This document shows, one piece after another, positions 9,489 through 18,078 of a stretch of DNA of 57,301 bases. Both the position numbers and the translations under genes were made by a program. The stretch's first letter is position 1, and each line of letters opens with the position of its first letter. A model generated the notes under the pieces. That model was not told where the DNA came from. It saw only the letters and a list, made by a program, of their open reading frames with translations, and did no database searches. Location of the stretch: positions 1,019,105-1,076,405 of the forward strand of contig JXCB02000027.1 of the NCBI GenBank assembly GCA_000828075.3, given 5' to 3'. This stretch comes from Tolypothrix campylonemoides VB511288 (GTDB lineage: Bacteria > Cyanobacteriota > Cyanobacteriia > Cyanobacteriales > Nostocaceae).

Positions 9489-10454
9489 ATGCGCTACTCT
9501 CTTGGAAGTCGGTTTAAAGGCACAATACTCGGGGCACTTCTTGGAGAAAACATAGCTTCTAGTCGTAGAAATCAGTTACAGGGTGCAGGGACGTTGAAAA
9601 CCACATCTTTGCACTGGAGTCATATGGCTATTGAGTGTGCTTCAAGTTTGATTTCTTTGGGTAGATTTGACCAACAAGATTGGCAAAAAGCAAAGCAACA
9701 AGAATTGACAAACTTAGAAGATAGCTATGGGGCTATTCTTGCCACATTGCCTGTGGCGTTATTTTTTCATGAAAATCCGATTAAACTACGACACAACTTA
9801 CTGCTGGCGGCTGAAGTTTGGCAGAATGAACCGATTGTGCGGGATGGAATACTCGCAGTAGGCTATGCGATCTCAATTGCGCTGACGGAAAAACTCACGT
9901 CCATTAGCCTCATTTCTCAGACTATCTCCTTTGTTGGAGAAACATCGACAGACTTGCCACAACAATTATTAAAAGTTAATAATTTGTTAGAAGACGGTGC
10001 CGGGTTAGAAAGGGTACAAGCCGAAATCAGTAAGGAAGAAAAGTTAAGCCACTCTATTGCTGTGGCTTTTTACTGTTTTCTGAGTACCATAGAAGACTTT
10101 CGGCTTTCAGTTTTGCGAGCTATTCACAATAGTCATCGTTCACAAGAAATAAGTGCAATTACTGGTGCTTTATCAGGAGCATACAATAGTGTAGTAGGTA
10201 TTCCCATCACTTGGCAGGTTATGCTTGTACAAGCAAACTCAACAGAAGGTCAAGTAAGCTCATCTCGTCGGATGGTAGAATTAGCTGAAGCACTTGTAGC
10301 TGTGTGGTCAGGAGTGTATGACCTGGCTTTGCATCCAGTGATGGTAACAGAAGAAGGAAGTGCGATTGCGCAGAGCGCAGCGCCGCAGGCGATCGCACCA
10401 CATCTTGTGTCCTTACAAGCAACAGCTGCTCCTCGCGTCATTAAGTCACGCTAA
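9489..10454 (+). CDS. ADP-ribosylglycohydrolase-like protein, probably non-catalytic
   Basis: A 321-residue mostly helical protein resembling the ADP-ribosylglycohydrolase (DraG/ARH) fold. The N terminus RFKGTILGALLGENIA mimics the family opening RxxGxxxGxxxGDA, and ITGALSGAYNSVVGIPITW at about 225-243 matches the C-terminal signature. The acidic metal-ligand motifs expected in active enzymes (GDALG at the start, and the Asp pair in the C-terminal motif) are replaced (GENIA; no DD or DT), so hydrolase activity is doubtful. Active members remove ADP-ribose from proteins; this one may be a binding or structural relative. It stands between aroQ and the HD phosphodiesterase with spacers of 77 and 205 bp, so it may have its own promoter. 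The C-terminal 30 residues (IAQSAAPQAIAPHL) include a GCGATCGC (HIP1) site. Confidence 0.65.
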   Translation: MRYSLGSRFKGTILGALLGENIASSRRNQLQGAGTLKTTSLHWSHMAIECASSLISLGRFDQQDWQKAKQQELTNLEDSYGAILATLPVALFFHENPIKLRHNLLLAAEVWQNEPIVRDGILAVGYAISIALTEKLTSISLISQTISFVGETSTDLPQQLLKVNNLLEDGAGLERVQAEISKEEKLSHSIAVAFYCFLSTIEDFRLSVLRAIHNSHRSQEISAITGALSGAYNSVVGIPITWQVMLVQANSTEGQVSSSRRMVELAEALVAVWSGVYDLALHPVMVTEEGSAIAQSAAPQAIAPHLVSLQATAAPRVIKSR

Positions 10455-10659
10455 TAGTCTTTAGAGTAAACATTGGCGCTTGTGCAAAACATGACAGACT
10501 ACAAAACCATTCTGCTTTACCTAAGTAAATTTTAATACTAATATCCAAAAGAAACCTGAAATCAAATGTAGGTAGCTATTGTGGCAAATTGGCTTCAAGT
10601 ATATTCTCGCTTTGGATTGTCTTGTTTTAAGCTATCAGAGTAAACAACTGCGGTCATAG

Positions 10660-13329
10660 GTGATGAAAACGCAGCAATTTTTTCAGTCCTTGACCCAGAA
10701 AGTTAATTTCTGGCGGCGAGAGTACAAAGTGCTACACCGTCAAATGCATTTATTAAAAACAAATGGGAAAGACGGATACCCAATAGCAAGAGCGTCACGC
10801 TCAATGACACAATCGGTCAAAGATAAGAAAAATGGTATTTATCCAGTAGGTTCGCGCTGGGTGAAAGCAAAGCGTTACCCTGTTGTTTTCGCGATCGCAG
10901 TTGTCTTGTTGACAGGGGTGATAGGACAAAAGTTATATAACCAACCGCAGTTACAGGTGGGGACTATCGCGCCACAGACGATGAGAGCACCAGCCACTGC
11001 AAGAATCGAGAATAAGAAAAAAACAGAGGAAAAGCGCAAAGCCGCAACTGAAAGCTTCCTACCAGTGCTGATGATAGATGCGCGAATCAATGCAGAAATT
11101 AAGGAAAATTTACAACAGATGTTGCAAGAAGGTAACGAAATTCGTACCTCTGTAGGACCTTTTCCTTTTTTTGACACTTTCATTCTCTCCGTCTCTACTC
11201 AGCGTTACTTGCGTTCCTGTTCTGATGCGGAATGGCAAGCACTGCTTAACGCTGTGGAAAATACTGGTAAGCACAAATCAGGAGTTCTGACTCAAAAACA
11301 GACAAGTCAAAGAGGACAGATAAAGCGGATAACTCCCTCATCCTCCTCATCCCCCTCCCTCACTCCCTCACTCCCTCCCTCATCCTCCTCATCCCCCTCA
11401 TCTCCCTCATCTTTCCATCTTCCCGTCTCAGTTTCTACGTCTTACCCACTCAACACTCAAGAGTCAAAATCAAATGATTTGTTCCAAAACATAGACTTTA
11501 CACAAGCAGTGGCGGAACTAGAAACTTACCGCTTCACAACTACCAAGCAAAACTTGTCTTCATTGATCGCTCAAATCACAAAAATACGGCACGGATACAA
11601 AGAAGCCAAAACCAAACTGACAGATTTGGTGAGTGCCAAACCAGAAACAGTGTACGATGAAGCGTCCCTACTTAATTTATTAGATGAGGAGTGGGCGAAA
11701 ACACAGACGGGAATTGAGCAAAGTTTAACGCGGATTCTCACTCAAGGTGTTTCACCGGGGCTACCGCAAAACATCCTACGAAATGCAGTCAACCTACACG
11801 TGCAGACTTTAGTACCAAAAGATGCCGAACCCTTAGCAACCAAACTTTTGTTAGCCGTACTCAAGCCAAATCTTAAGAAAGATGAATTACGAACGCAACT
11901 TATAGCTGCCAAGGCTGCTGCTCAGGTAGAACCCGTAATCATCACTGTACAAAAAGGTGAGGTGATTGTCCGTCAGGGACAAAAGATTAGTGCATGGAAC
12001 TTTGATGTACTAGAGCATTATCACCTGATTCAGCGCGAGGTTCATTGGCTAGCATTGATACAGTTAGGAGGTGCTGTTACTGGGTGTGTAAGTATTTTTG
12101 CGCTAGTAGAACGGCGGATTAAGTGCCGATTGCGGCAAAGCGATCGCCTGCTGGTGTTGCTGCTTTCCTTAAGTGTGCCACTGGTACTTATGATGGGTAC
12201 ACCGTATACGACCTGGAGTGCCGTTGGTTTGTTGTTGGGTAGCTTCTATGGACCAACTCTGGGGGTGACTGTGATCGGGTTGCTGTCGCTGCTGCTACCT
12301 ATAAGTTTAGAAATCAGTAAAATTGCGCTTTTGGCTGGTGCAGCAGGGGGAGTTTTGGGGAGTTATGTAGCACAACGCTTGCGCTCGCGCGAGGAACTCG
12401 CACTTTTGAGTGTTGCCATTGCCTTTACAGAAGGCGGTGTCTACCTGATCATCAAGCTCTTGATCAGTGCAGCATTTGGTCTTCCTATATACTACATCCT
12501 ACTACAAGAAGCCGCATTATTTGCTTTATCCGGTTTAGTGTGGAGTATCGTGGCAATGGGGTTGAGTCCTTACCTGGAAAAACTATTTGATTTAGTCACC
12601 CCAATTCGGTTAGCAGAATTGGCAAACCCTAACCGCCCCTTATTGAAAAGACTTGCGACTGAAACACCTGGAACCTTTCAGCATACCCTGCTTGTGGCGA
12701 CTCTTGCCGAAGCAGCTGCCAAACAACTAGGATGCAACGTCGAACTTGTTAGAGCAGGCGCACTATACCACGACATTGGGAAAATGCACGACCCAATGTC
12801 ATTTATTGAAAATCAAATGGGGCAACCAAATAAACACGATACAGAAATTCAAGACCCTTGGAAGAGTGCACAAATCATCAAAAAGCACGTTAGTGAAGGG
12901 TTGGTGATGGCACGGAGGCACAGTTTGCCTTCCTCAATTCAAGCTTTCATTCCAGAGCATCAGGGAACAATGCAAATTGCCTATTTTTATCACCAAGCAC
13001 AGCAAATGGCACAAGCAGATCCAAGTATAAAAGTTAGGGAGGCAGATTTTAGCTACGATGGTCCAATTCCCCAGTCACGAGAAACCGGAATTGTTATGTT
13101 GGCAGATACCTGCGAAGCAGCGCTGCGATCGCTTCGAGACGCCACCCCAGAAAAAGCTTTAGCAATGCTGAACAACATCCTTCGTGCTAGATGGCAAGAC
13201 AATCAACTGGTAGATTCTGGGTTAAAACGAGAGGAAATGACCCAAATTGCTGAAATTTTTGTGCAAGTTTGGCAGCAATTCCATCACAAGCGCATTGCTT
13301 ACCCAAAGTCAACAGTAAATAAACAGTAA
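10660..13329 (+). CDS. PgpH-like 7TMR-HD phosphodiesterase (c-di-AMP hydrolase family)
   Basis: An 889-residue membrane protein. After a basic N terminus there is one helix at about 73-89, a large outside domain (7TMR-HDED type, about 95-460), a block of seven helices (about 465-655) and a cytosolic HD domain with FQHTLLVATLAEAAAKQLG, ALYHDIGKMHDP (His704-Asp705) and a downstream PEHQGT. This architecture is that of PgpH, which hydrolyses cyclic di-AMP to pApA. The diadenylate cyclase gene cdaA lies at 29322-30248 in the same window. Residues about 225-253 are a Ser/Pro run (ITPSSSSSPSLTPSLPPSSS) encoded by STRR CTCCCTC DNA inside the outside domain. Start: GTG 10660 or ATG 10663, differing by one residue. 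No clear operon with its neighbours. Confidence 0.88.
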   Translation: MMKTQQFFQSLTQKVNFWRREYKVLHRQMHLLKTNGKDGYPIARASRSMTQSVKDKKNGIYPVGSRWVKAKRYPVVFAIAVVLLTGVIGQKLYNQPQLQVGTIAPQTMRAPATARIENKKKTEEKRKAATESFLPVLMIDARINAEIKENLQQMLQEGNEIRTSVGPFPFFDTFILSVSTQRYLRSCSDAEWQALLNAVENTGKHKSGVLTQKQTSQRGQIKRITPSSSSSPSLTPSLPPSSSSSPSSPSSFHLPVSVSTSYPLNTQESKSNDLFQNIDFTQAVAELETYRFTTTKQNLSSLIAQITKIRHGYKEAKTKLTDLVSAKPETVYDEASLLNLLDEEWAKTQTGIEQSLTRILTQGVSPGLPQNILRNAVNLHVQTLVPKDAEPLATKLLLAVLKPNLKKDELRTQLIAAKAAAQVEPVIITVQKGEVIVRQGQKISAWNFDVLEHYHLIQREVHWLALIQLGGAVTGCVSIFALVERRIKCRLRQSDRLLVLLLSLSVPLVLMMGTPYTTWSAVGLLLGSFYGPTLGVTVIGLLSLLLPISLEISKIALLAGAAGGVLGSYVAQRLRSREELALLSVAIAFTEGGVYLIIKLLISAAFGLPIYYILLQEAALFALSGLVWSIVAMGLSPYLEKLFDLVTPIRLAELANPNRPLLKRLATETPGTFQHTLLVATLAEAAAKQLGCNVELVRAGALYHDIGKMHDPMSFIENQMGQPNKHDTEIQDPWKSAQIIKKHVSEGLVMARRHSLPSSIQAFIPEHQGTMQIAYFYHQAQQMAQADPSIKVREADFSYDGPIPQSRETGIVMLADTCEAALRSLRDATPEKALAMLNNILRARWQDNQLVDSGLKREEMTQIAEIFVQVWQQFHHKRIAYPKSTVNKQ

Positions 13330-13475
13330 ATAATAAGTAGCTTTTTATAGCTGATGCCAGCTATGTCGAATAACGAACCTCCCCAGCATTTACACTTGTT
13401 AGAAAGCTTTGAGGCAGGATGGAATGGCTTGCACCTCATTTATGAGCTAGATGTGTCCTGTTTGTTTGTGCGTTT

Positions 13476-13898
13476 GTGGCTTCAGCACTTCACAGAATTT
13501 GGTCAACGCCTCTAACGGCGTGGCTGTTGAAAAATCGTCGCTACTTGGGAGTGTCGATGGCAGTATCGCATACTTATCATGCGATCGCGATTCTCGGCTT
13601 ATGGTTTGTAACTTCTGGATCTGCCTTCAAATTTGATCCTTTGGGAACATTAGGCTATATTTTCCTCATTAGCATGACTGTGACCTCGTTTAAACGCCCA
13701 GCCGCCTGGATAGGTCAACCTACCTGGAAGATTTTGCACACTACCGGAATGCACTATTTCTGGCTGGGTTTTACCGTGGAATTCAGTTTGAGGATTTCCC
13801 AGTCAATGTTCATCTATTTACCGCTTTCAATTTTGCTAGTTGTAGCAATGATGCTTCGCCTAGTTGCTCCCAGAATGCAGAGAAAGTTAGCCAGTTAG
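13476..13898 (+). CDS. Ferric reductase-like (MsrQ/YedZ-type) membrane protein, short
   Basis: A 140-residue integral membrane protein with four to five helices. RRYLGVSMAVSHTYHAIAILGLW and WKILHTTGMHYFWLGF carry the paired histidines that bind heme b in the ferric reductase-like transmembrane domain (MsrQ/YedZ group), where electrons from quinol or flavin are passed across the membrane. Compared with the roughly 200-residue MsrQ it lacks the first one or two helices. It starts with GTG 13476; the frame is closed by TGA at 13443-13445, so a much longer version is impossible without a frameshift. An overlapping 50-codon frame (13363-13515) carries no membrane helix, so a lost N terminus is not obvious. 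The partner MsrP is not in the window. Confidence 0.72.
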   Translation: MASALHRIWSTPLTAWLLKNRRYLGVSMAVSHTYHAIAILGLWFVTSGSAFKFDPLGTLGYIFLISMTVTSFKRPAAWIGQPTWKILHTTGMHYFWLGFTVEFSLRISQSMFIYLPLSILLVVAMMLRLVAPRMQRKLAS

Positions 13899-13949
13899 AA
13901 ACGAGAGTGTGCTAGCTTTTTTTAGAGTATCAAGGAGGCTAGCTCAACA

Positions 13950-14534
13950 GTGAAGTACGTCTGCGTGTTTTGCGGTTCTAGTATGGGTGTACAACCAGCT
14001 TACCAACAAGCGGCTCTTGCAATGGGCGAAGCGCTAGCACGACGGGAGTTGGGTTTGGTGTATGGGGGTGGCAATGTTGGGCTAATGGGTACAATTGCTG
14101 ATGCCACCTTAGCAGCTGGTGGTGAGGTCATTGGAGTGATTCCAGATTTTATGGTGGCAAAGGAGATTGCTCACACTGGACTCACACAACTTCATATTGT
14201 CAACTCAATGCATGAACGTAAAACTATGATGGCGCAATTGTCCGATGCTTTTGTAGCACTTCCTGGAGGCTACGGAACGCTGGAGGAGTTTTGCGAAGTC
14301 CTGACTTGGGCACAATTGGGGTTACATCAAAAGCCTTTTGGTCTACTTAATGTCAATGGCTACTATAGCCCACTACTGAAATTTTTTGACCAGGCTGTCA
14401 CTGAAGAATTTTTACGTCCTGTCCATCGCTCTCTGGTATTGGAAGCAGCCGAACCAGAAAATTTACTTGATTTATTAGCGGATTATCAACCTCAATACGT
14501 TGATAAGTGGATAAGGAAAGAGGTTAAGCCTTGA
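13950..14534 (+). CDS. LOG family protein (cytokinin riboside 5'-monophosphate phosphoribohydrolase type)
   Basis: A 194-residue Rossmann-fold protein of the TIGR00730/LOG family. It has the nucleotide-binding GGGNVGLMG at about 40-48 and the signature PGGYGTLEEF at about 109-118, together with the M-HERK block just before it. Family enzymes release free bases from nucleoside 5'-monophosphates (cytokinin activation in plants; AMP or cytokinin nucleotides in bacteria). The length is normal. It starts with GTG 13950, with AAGGAGG about eleven bases upstream. The gene follows the ferric-reductase-like gene by 51 bases in the same direction, so co-transcription is possible, but no functional link is known. 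Confidence 0.92.
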   Translation: MKYVCVFCGSSMGVQPAYQQAALAMGEALARRELGLVYGGGNVGLMGTIADATLAAGGEVIGVIPDFMVAKEIAHTGLTQLHIVNSMHERKTMMAQLSDAFVALPGGYGTLEEFCEVLTWAQLGLHQKPFGLLNVNGYYSPLLKFFDQAVTEEFLRPVHRSLVLEAAEPENLLDLLADYQPQYVDKWIRKEVKP

Positions 14535-14695
14535 TAGATAAACCAAGATTAAAAGAATAATTTCATTGTAGGCAAGGATGACATTGTCATTTTGGAACAG
14601 TATCAAATATTGCTTTTGAAACGGTTGCAACAATCAGAAGCCGGATATTGGAGCATTCAAGGTGGAGCAAACGTATCAAATGGTAGGATTTTGGA

Positions 14696-15453
14696 ATGTT
14701 TGATAACGTCTGTAAATTCCTTGCCGAAACTTTCTCCACGGACTTTGCCACTTGGCTATTAGGAGAACCAATTGCCTTAACAGAGTTAAGTCCAAATGAA
14801 CTGTCGCTAGAACCCATTCGAGCCGATGCACTGATTTTGCTGCAATCATCAGAGGTTGTGCTTCATCTGGAGTTCCAAACTCAACCTGATGCTGATATGC
14901 CATTTCGCATGATTGACTATCGACTGCGAGTGTACCGTCGCTTTCCCGACAAGCGGATGCGTCAAGTTGTGATTTATCTTAAAGAAACAAGCTCAGAACG
15001 TGTGCAGCAAAATACATTTGCCATTCCTGGTACTCGTCATGAATTTGAGGTGATTCGACTGTGGGAGCAACCAACAGAAGTATTATTACAGTATGCAGGT
15101 TTGTTGCCGTTGGCAGTGTTAGGTGCCACAGATGACCGTAGTACGATATGCCTGTGGAAGAGATAGTCAAGGTGACTGGGTTATCTGTTGAACAAATGCA
15201 GTCTTTGCAGCAAGACACAGAGTGGGCTAAAAATTCCGTACTCTGGAATATGAAGGAATCCGTAATTTATCAAGAAATTAAGGCAGAAGGTCGTGCTGAA
15301 GGTCGTGCTGAAGGTCTTCAACAGGGCATTGAAGAGGGTATTAGACGAGTTGCTGTGAATTTGCTCAACAGCTAAATGCCTGTGGAAGAGGTAGTAAAAA
15401 TGACAGGGTTATCTGTTGAACAGGTACATTCGTTGCAACAACAGACAGAGTGA
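14696..15453 (+). pseudogene. Rpn-family (PD-(D/E)XK) nuclease/transposase relic
   Basis: The first open part (14696-15166, 156 codons) matches the N-terminal half of the Rpn/DUF4351-type recombination-promoting nuclease proteins common in cyanobacteria: FLAETFSTDFATWLLGEP, then the nuclease core LHLEFQTQPDADMPFRMIDYRLR and LPLAVLGATDDRS. It then runs into a different frame (DRSTICLWKR, stop). The C-terminal part continues in another frame at 15148-15375 (MPVEEIVKVTGLSVEQ...KAEGRAEGRAEGLQQGIEEG). The helical middle part is missing. A second copy of the MPVEE...TGLSVEQ segment follows at 15376-15453, about 80 percent identical by eye. The gene has evidently lost its middle, perhaps by recombination between such copies. 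The family is associated with mobile DNA and often decays. Confidence 0.75.
15148..15453 (+). repeat. Pair of about 77-bp direct repeats in the Rpn relic
   Basis: Copy 1 at 15148-15224 and copy 2 at 15376-15453 both begin ATGCCTGTGGAAGAG and end ACAGAGTG. They differ by roughly one base in five, mostly at third codon positions (MPVEEIVKVTGLSVEQMQSLQQ versus MPVEEVVKMTGLSVEQVHSLQQ). The pattern shows coding-level duplication before decay. Confidence 0.75.
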
Positions 15454-15498
15454 GCCAGTAAGGGACTTCCAAATAAAAAAATAATCAATCACTTGGGT

Positions 15499-15540
15499 GA
15501 GCAGGGGGAGCAGGGGGAGCAGGGGAGGCAGGGGGAGAAG
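15499..15540. repeat. STRR, GGGGGAGCA units
   Basis: Purine-rich units GGGGGAGCA and GGGGGAG repeated four to five times in the spacer between the Rpn relic and the DUF445 gene. A related run, in the other orientation, lies inside the helicase gene at about 48850-48897. Confidence 0.8.
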
Positions 15541-15650
15541 AAATTGGATACTGGTGTTGGATGCAGGAATTGAGTAATTTAATTCTTGGATGTCCCTAAG
15601 AAGGCGTATTTGAATTGAATTGCGTAGCCTGGAAAAGCCAAGGTACGAGT

Positions 15651-16889
15651 TTATAACGATTGACTAAACAACAAAAACGTTACTTGCACCAATCCCACAA
15701 TAAAGCCTAAAACACCACCTAAATTCACAATTGCCTGCAATTCATTTTTGACAATTCCCTCAATTGCCGCTTCTAAATCAGCAGGTGAAGTTGATTTGAC
15801 GCGGTCAACAATCACTTGATCAATTGCCAAAATTGGAATTACCTGAGTCACAATTGCTTCTAAGTCTCTTTCCAAATAACGCTCTAAAACAAGAGCCAAT
15901 TCTTTGCTGACGACTTCCAGAGAACTAGTTACAACGGGTGACGTGCTGAGGCGGTTCACAAGCAACATGGCAGTATTCTCCCAGTCAACCGAACCACTTA
16001 ATCCTTGGAGTAAATCGCTACCGCGTGTTTGCAAGTAATGACGGACGCTTTCGCGTGTCGTCTTTCGCAATTGCCGTACTGTGCCTATTGGTAAATTTTG
16101 TAAAGATAAACTTAGCAGAAATCGCTTGATGCGATCGCGCACCTGCAATTCTTGCGTCAATTCCTGCAAGCGCGCATTGGTAGCGTCTTTTTCATCCAAA
16201 CAATAAGTCCGCAGCCGACTCAAAGCATTGCGTAAGCCCAATATATTAGCCACCACCCAATAGGTACCGCTGGTTTTTTCCCGAAAACTTTCGTCAATAG
16301 TTTGAATCGTCCGATCTGTCAAAAAGTCAATGATTGCTTGTCGCACTACATCCGGCGGTACAACGACTTGTAGCAGCCACTCAGCAAGGCGACCAGCTTG
16401 TTCATCAGTAAGTTGAAAGTCCAGTAATATTTGGTCAAAAATTTGATTGACCTGTGCCTCTAAAAAGTCTTCTCGCCGCGCCAAAACCTTCAGAAGACGA
16501 GGTAAAGATTCCCCTAACAAATCTCGTAATATTCCTGACAAAATCTTGGCAGTTTTCTGCTCTTTATCGGATTTTAATTGATCAAGGGCAAGTCGTAATA
16601 TCCAAAGAATTGCTCCTTGCACGCGTTCGGTTTGCAACAATCGCCGCGCCAGTTTTTGCAATTCCTCTGGTGTCAGCAGCGACCCCATGATTGTATCTGA
16701 AACATTCTTGGCAAGCCGTTCCTGATTACGGGGAATCAATCCAGGTGTAAAAGGTACCCTTCGTCCACTGATGTAAATTGCGCGGTAGGGACGAAATAAC
16801 ATTTTGATGGCTATATCGTTAGTGAAATAGCCAATAACTCCACCCACTATCGGGGGAGACACATAAAGCCAAAGGTGAGACCAATCCAT
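15651..16889 (-). CDS. DUF445 family membrane protein
   Basis: A 412-residue protein of the DUF445 (YheB/YjiN) family. The N-terminal helix block with the family signature [19 protein letters not shown] (about 16-34) and the C-terminal helix [16 protein letters not shown] enclose a long, mostly alpha-helical soluble part of about 330 residues with charged heptad-like stretches, suggestive of an extended helical assembly anchored at both ends. Function is not established; family members lie in the cytoplasmic membrane or envelope. Full length for the family, and the start [13 protein letters not shown] is typical. The upstream side is occupied by a GGGATTA STRR and then menG on the same strand 116 bp away. 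Confidence 0.9.
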   Translation of the reverse strand: MDWSHLWLYVSPPIVGGVIGYFTNDIAIKMLFRPYRAIYISGRRVPFTPGLIPRNQERLAKNVSDTIMGSLLTPEELQKLARRLLQTERVQGAILWILRLALDQLKSDKEQKTAKILSGILRDLLGESLPRLLKVLARREDFLEAQVNQIFDQILLDFQLTDEQAGRLAEWLLQVVVPPDVVRQAIIDFLTDRTIQTIDESFREKTSGTYWVVANILGLRNALSRLRTYCLDEKDATNARLQELTQELQVRDRIKRFLLSLSLQNLPIGTVRQLRKTTRESVRHYLQTRGSDLLQGLSGSVDWENTAMLLVNRLSTSPVVTSSLEVVSKELALVLERYLERDLEAIVTQVIPILAIDQVIVDRVKSTSPADLEAAIEGIVKNELQAIVNLGGVLGFIVGLVQVTFLLFSQSL

Positions 16890-16895
16890 CGTTTG

Positions 16896-16995
16896 GGATT
16901 AGGGATTAGAGATTAGGGATTAGGGATTAGGGATTAGGGATTAGGATTTTCCCAGTCCCTAGTCCCTAGTCCCTAGTCCCTAGTCCCTAGTACCC
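16896..16995. repeat. Opposed STRR arrays, GGGATTA then TCCCTAG
   Basis: About seven GGGATTA/GAGATTA heptamers (16896-16945) are followed by about six AGTCCCT units (16949-16991). GGGATTA and TCCCTAG are near complements, so the pair can fold into one long imperfect hairpin between menG and the DUF445 gene. Confidence 0.85.
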
Positions 16996-17005
16996 TATAT
17001 AAAAT

Positions 17006-17698
17006 TTAAAATTTCGTTATCACTAACACTCCCATCATACCGTTCGCAATGGGGTAATGTGTTGCTGCTGCAAAACCAACTTGACGAGCTATCTCTACTT
17101 GCTCGTTGCCTGTGGGAAAGCGGTCTAAGCTGGGACTAATGTAGGCGTATTCTTCCTTTAGTCCTAGGTTATTGGCAATTGGAACGACAAGATTGCTCAG
17201 ATACCACTGTTGAAAGGCGCGGAGTTGGGGATTGCTGGGACGATGAAAGTCCAAAATCGCAGCTTTAGCACCCGCTTTCAGAACGCGGTGTAACTCTTTC
17301 AAACTACGCGTAATATCTGTTACATTTCTTAAACCATAGCCCATTGTAGCAGCATCAAATTGATTATCCTCAAAAGGTAAGGAAAGAACGTCAGCTTCCA
17401 CCCAAGTAATGTTAGGTTGGAGATAGTAAGTTTGACAACGTTTCTTGGCGATTTCTAGTAATTGTGAAGAAAAATCTACTGCATACACCTGTCCGTTTCT
17501 TCCTACACGTCGTGCTAACCGAAAAGATAAGTCTCCGCTACCGCAACACAAATCAAGACTTGTATCTTCCGGTTTAGCTGCACTCCATTTGACTGTCATT
17601 TCCTTCCATACATGGTGTTGTCCTAGACTCAGCCAATCATTTAACTGGTCATAAACAGGAGCAATGCGGTTAAAAATAGTGCGAATGTTATCAGTCAT
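17006..17698 (-). CDS. menG: Demethylphylloquinone (menaquinone/ubiquinone-type) C-methyltransferase
   Basis: A 230-residue class I SAM-dependent methyltransferase of the UbiE/MenG family. It shows the family opening IRTIFNRIAPVYDQLNDWLSLGQHHVWK, SAM motif I LDLCCGSGDLSF, and the UbiE signatures GYGLRNVTD and RVLKAGAKAAILDFHRP. In cyanobacteria this enzyme performs the last step of phylloquinone (photosystem I quinone) synthesis, methylating the demethylnaphthoquinone ring. The chromosome carries it alone on the minus strand. ATG 17698 gives MTDNIRTIF, matching homologues. The upstream flank is an ATTAGTC STRR. Confidence 0.95.
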   Translation of the reverse strand: MTDNIRTIFNRIAPVYDQLNDWLSLGQHHVWKEMTVKWSAAKPEDTSLDLCCGSGDLSFRLARRVGRNGQVYAVDFSSQLLEIAKKRCQTYYLQPNITWVEADVLSLPFEDNQFDAATMGYGLRNVTDITRSLKELHRVLKAGAKAAILDFHRPSNPQLRAFQQWYLSNLVVPIANNLGLKEEYAYISPSLDRFPTGNEQVEIARQVGFAAATHYPIANGMMGVLVITKF

Positions 17699-17732
17699 TA
17701 GTCATTAGTCATTGGTCATTAGTCATTAGTAA
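17694..17732. repeat. STRR, CATTAGT units
   Basis: Five to six CATTAGT/CATTGGT heptamers directly upstream of menG, abutting its start codon, so they occupy the place of the ribosome-binding site and 5' leader. Confidence 0.85.
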
Positions 17733-17813
17733 ACAGCCATTTGACAAAGGATGGATGTAATTGATCATGGGGGTGTTTACACAATTGAGGGCTTGTTGGT
17801 TTGCGTCCCTACC

Positions 17814-17999
17814 TCAAATACTGTAACTACCTTGATTGGCAACTAAGATATTACTTTCTACTAGCTGTAATATACAGCGATCAGCGGCAAAACTTTCACC
17901 AAAAGCTTTAGCGATGGGGTTGAGAGTTGCCTCTAAAGAGGTAGATTCTTGAGCCACCTGCACTACAACCGTCAGCAGCGCCATTACTTGAAGAGTCAC
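17814..17999 (-). pseudogene. GAF-domain fragment
   Basis: A 61-codon frame whose middle (ESTSLEATLNPIAKAFGESFAADRCILQLVESNILVANQGSY) resembles the first helix and strand of the GAF sensor domains found in cyanobacterial multi-domain histidine kinases and phytochrome-like proteins. Nothing before or after it continues the domain, and no kinase gene lies nearby. It is most likely a remnant of a sensor gene. It could also be read as a tiny independent protein, but no ribosome-binding site supports that. Confidence 0.5.
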
Positions 18000-18078
18000 G
18001 TGCGGGAGGATTCATAATACAATAAGACTTGCTGCATAAGTATTAACCGCCTTCTGTTGAAGCAAAGAACCCTGGATT

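Noticed and set aside
13363-13515. 50-codon frame starting MSNNEPPQHLHLLESFEAG overlapping the ferric-reductase-like gene
   Set aside because: No ribosome site, 40-bp overlap in another frame and no membrane helix; could not be shown to be a gene or the lost N terminus.
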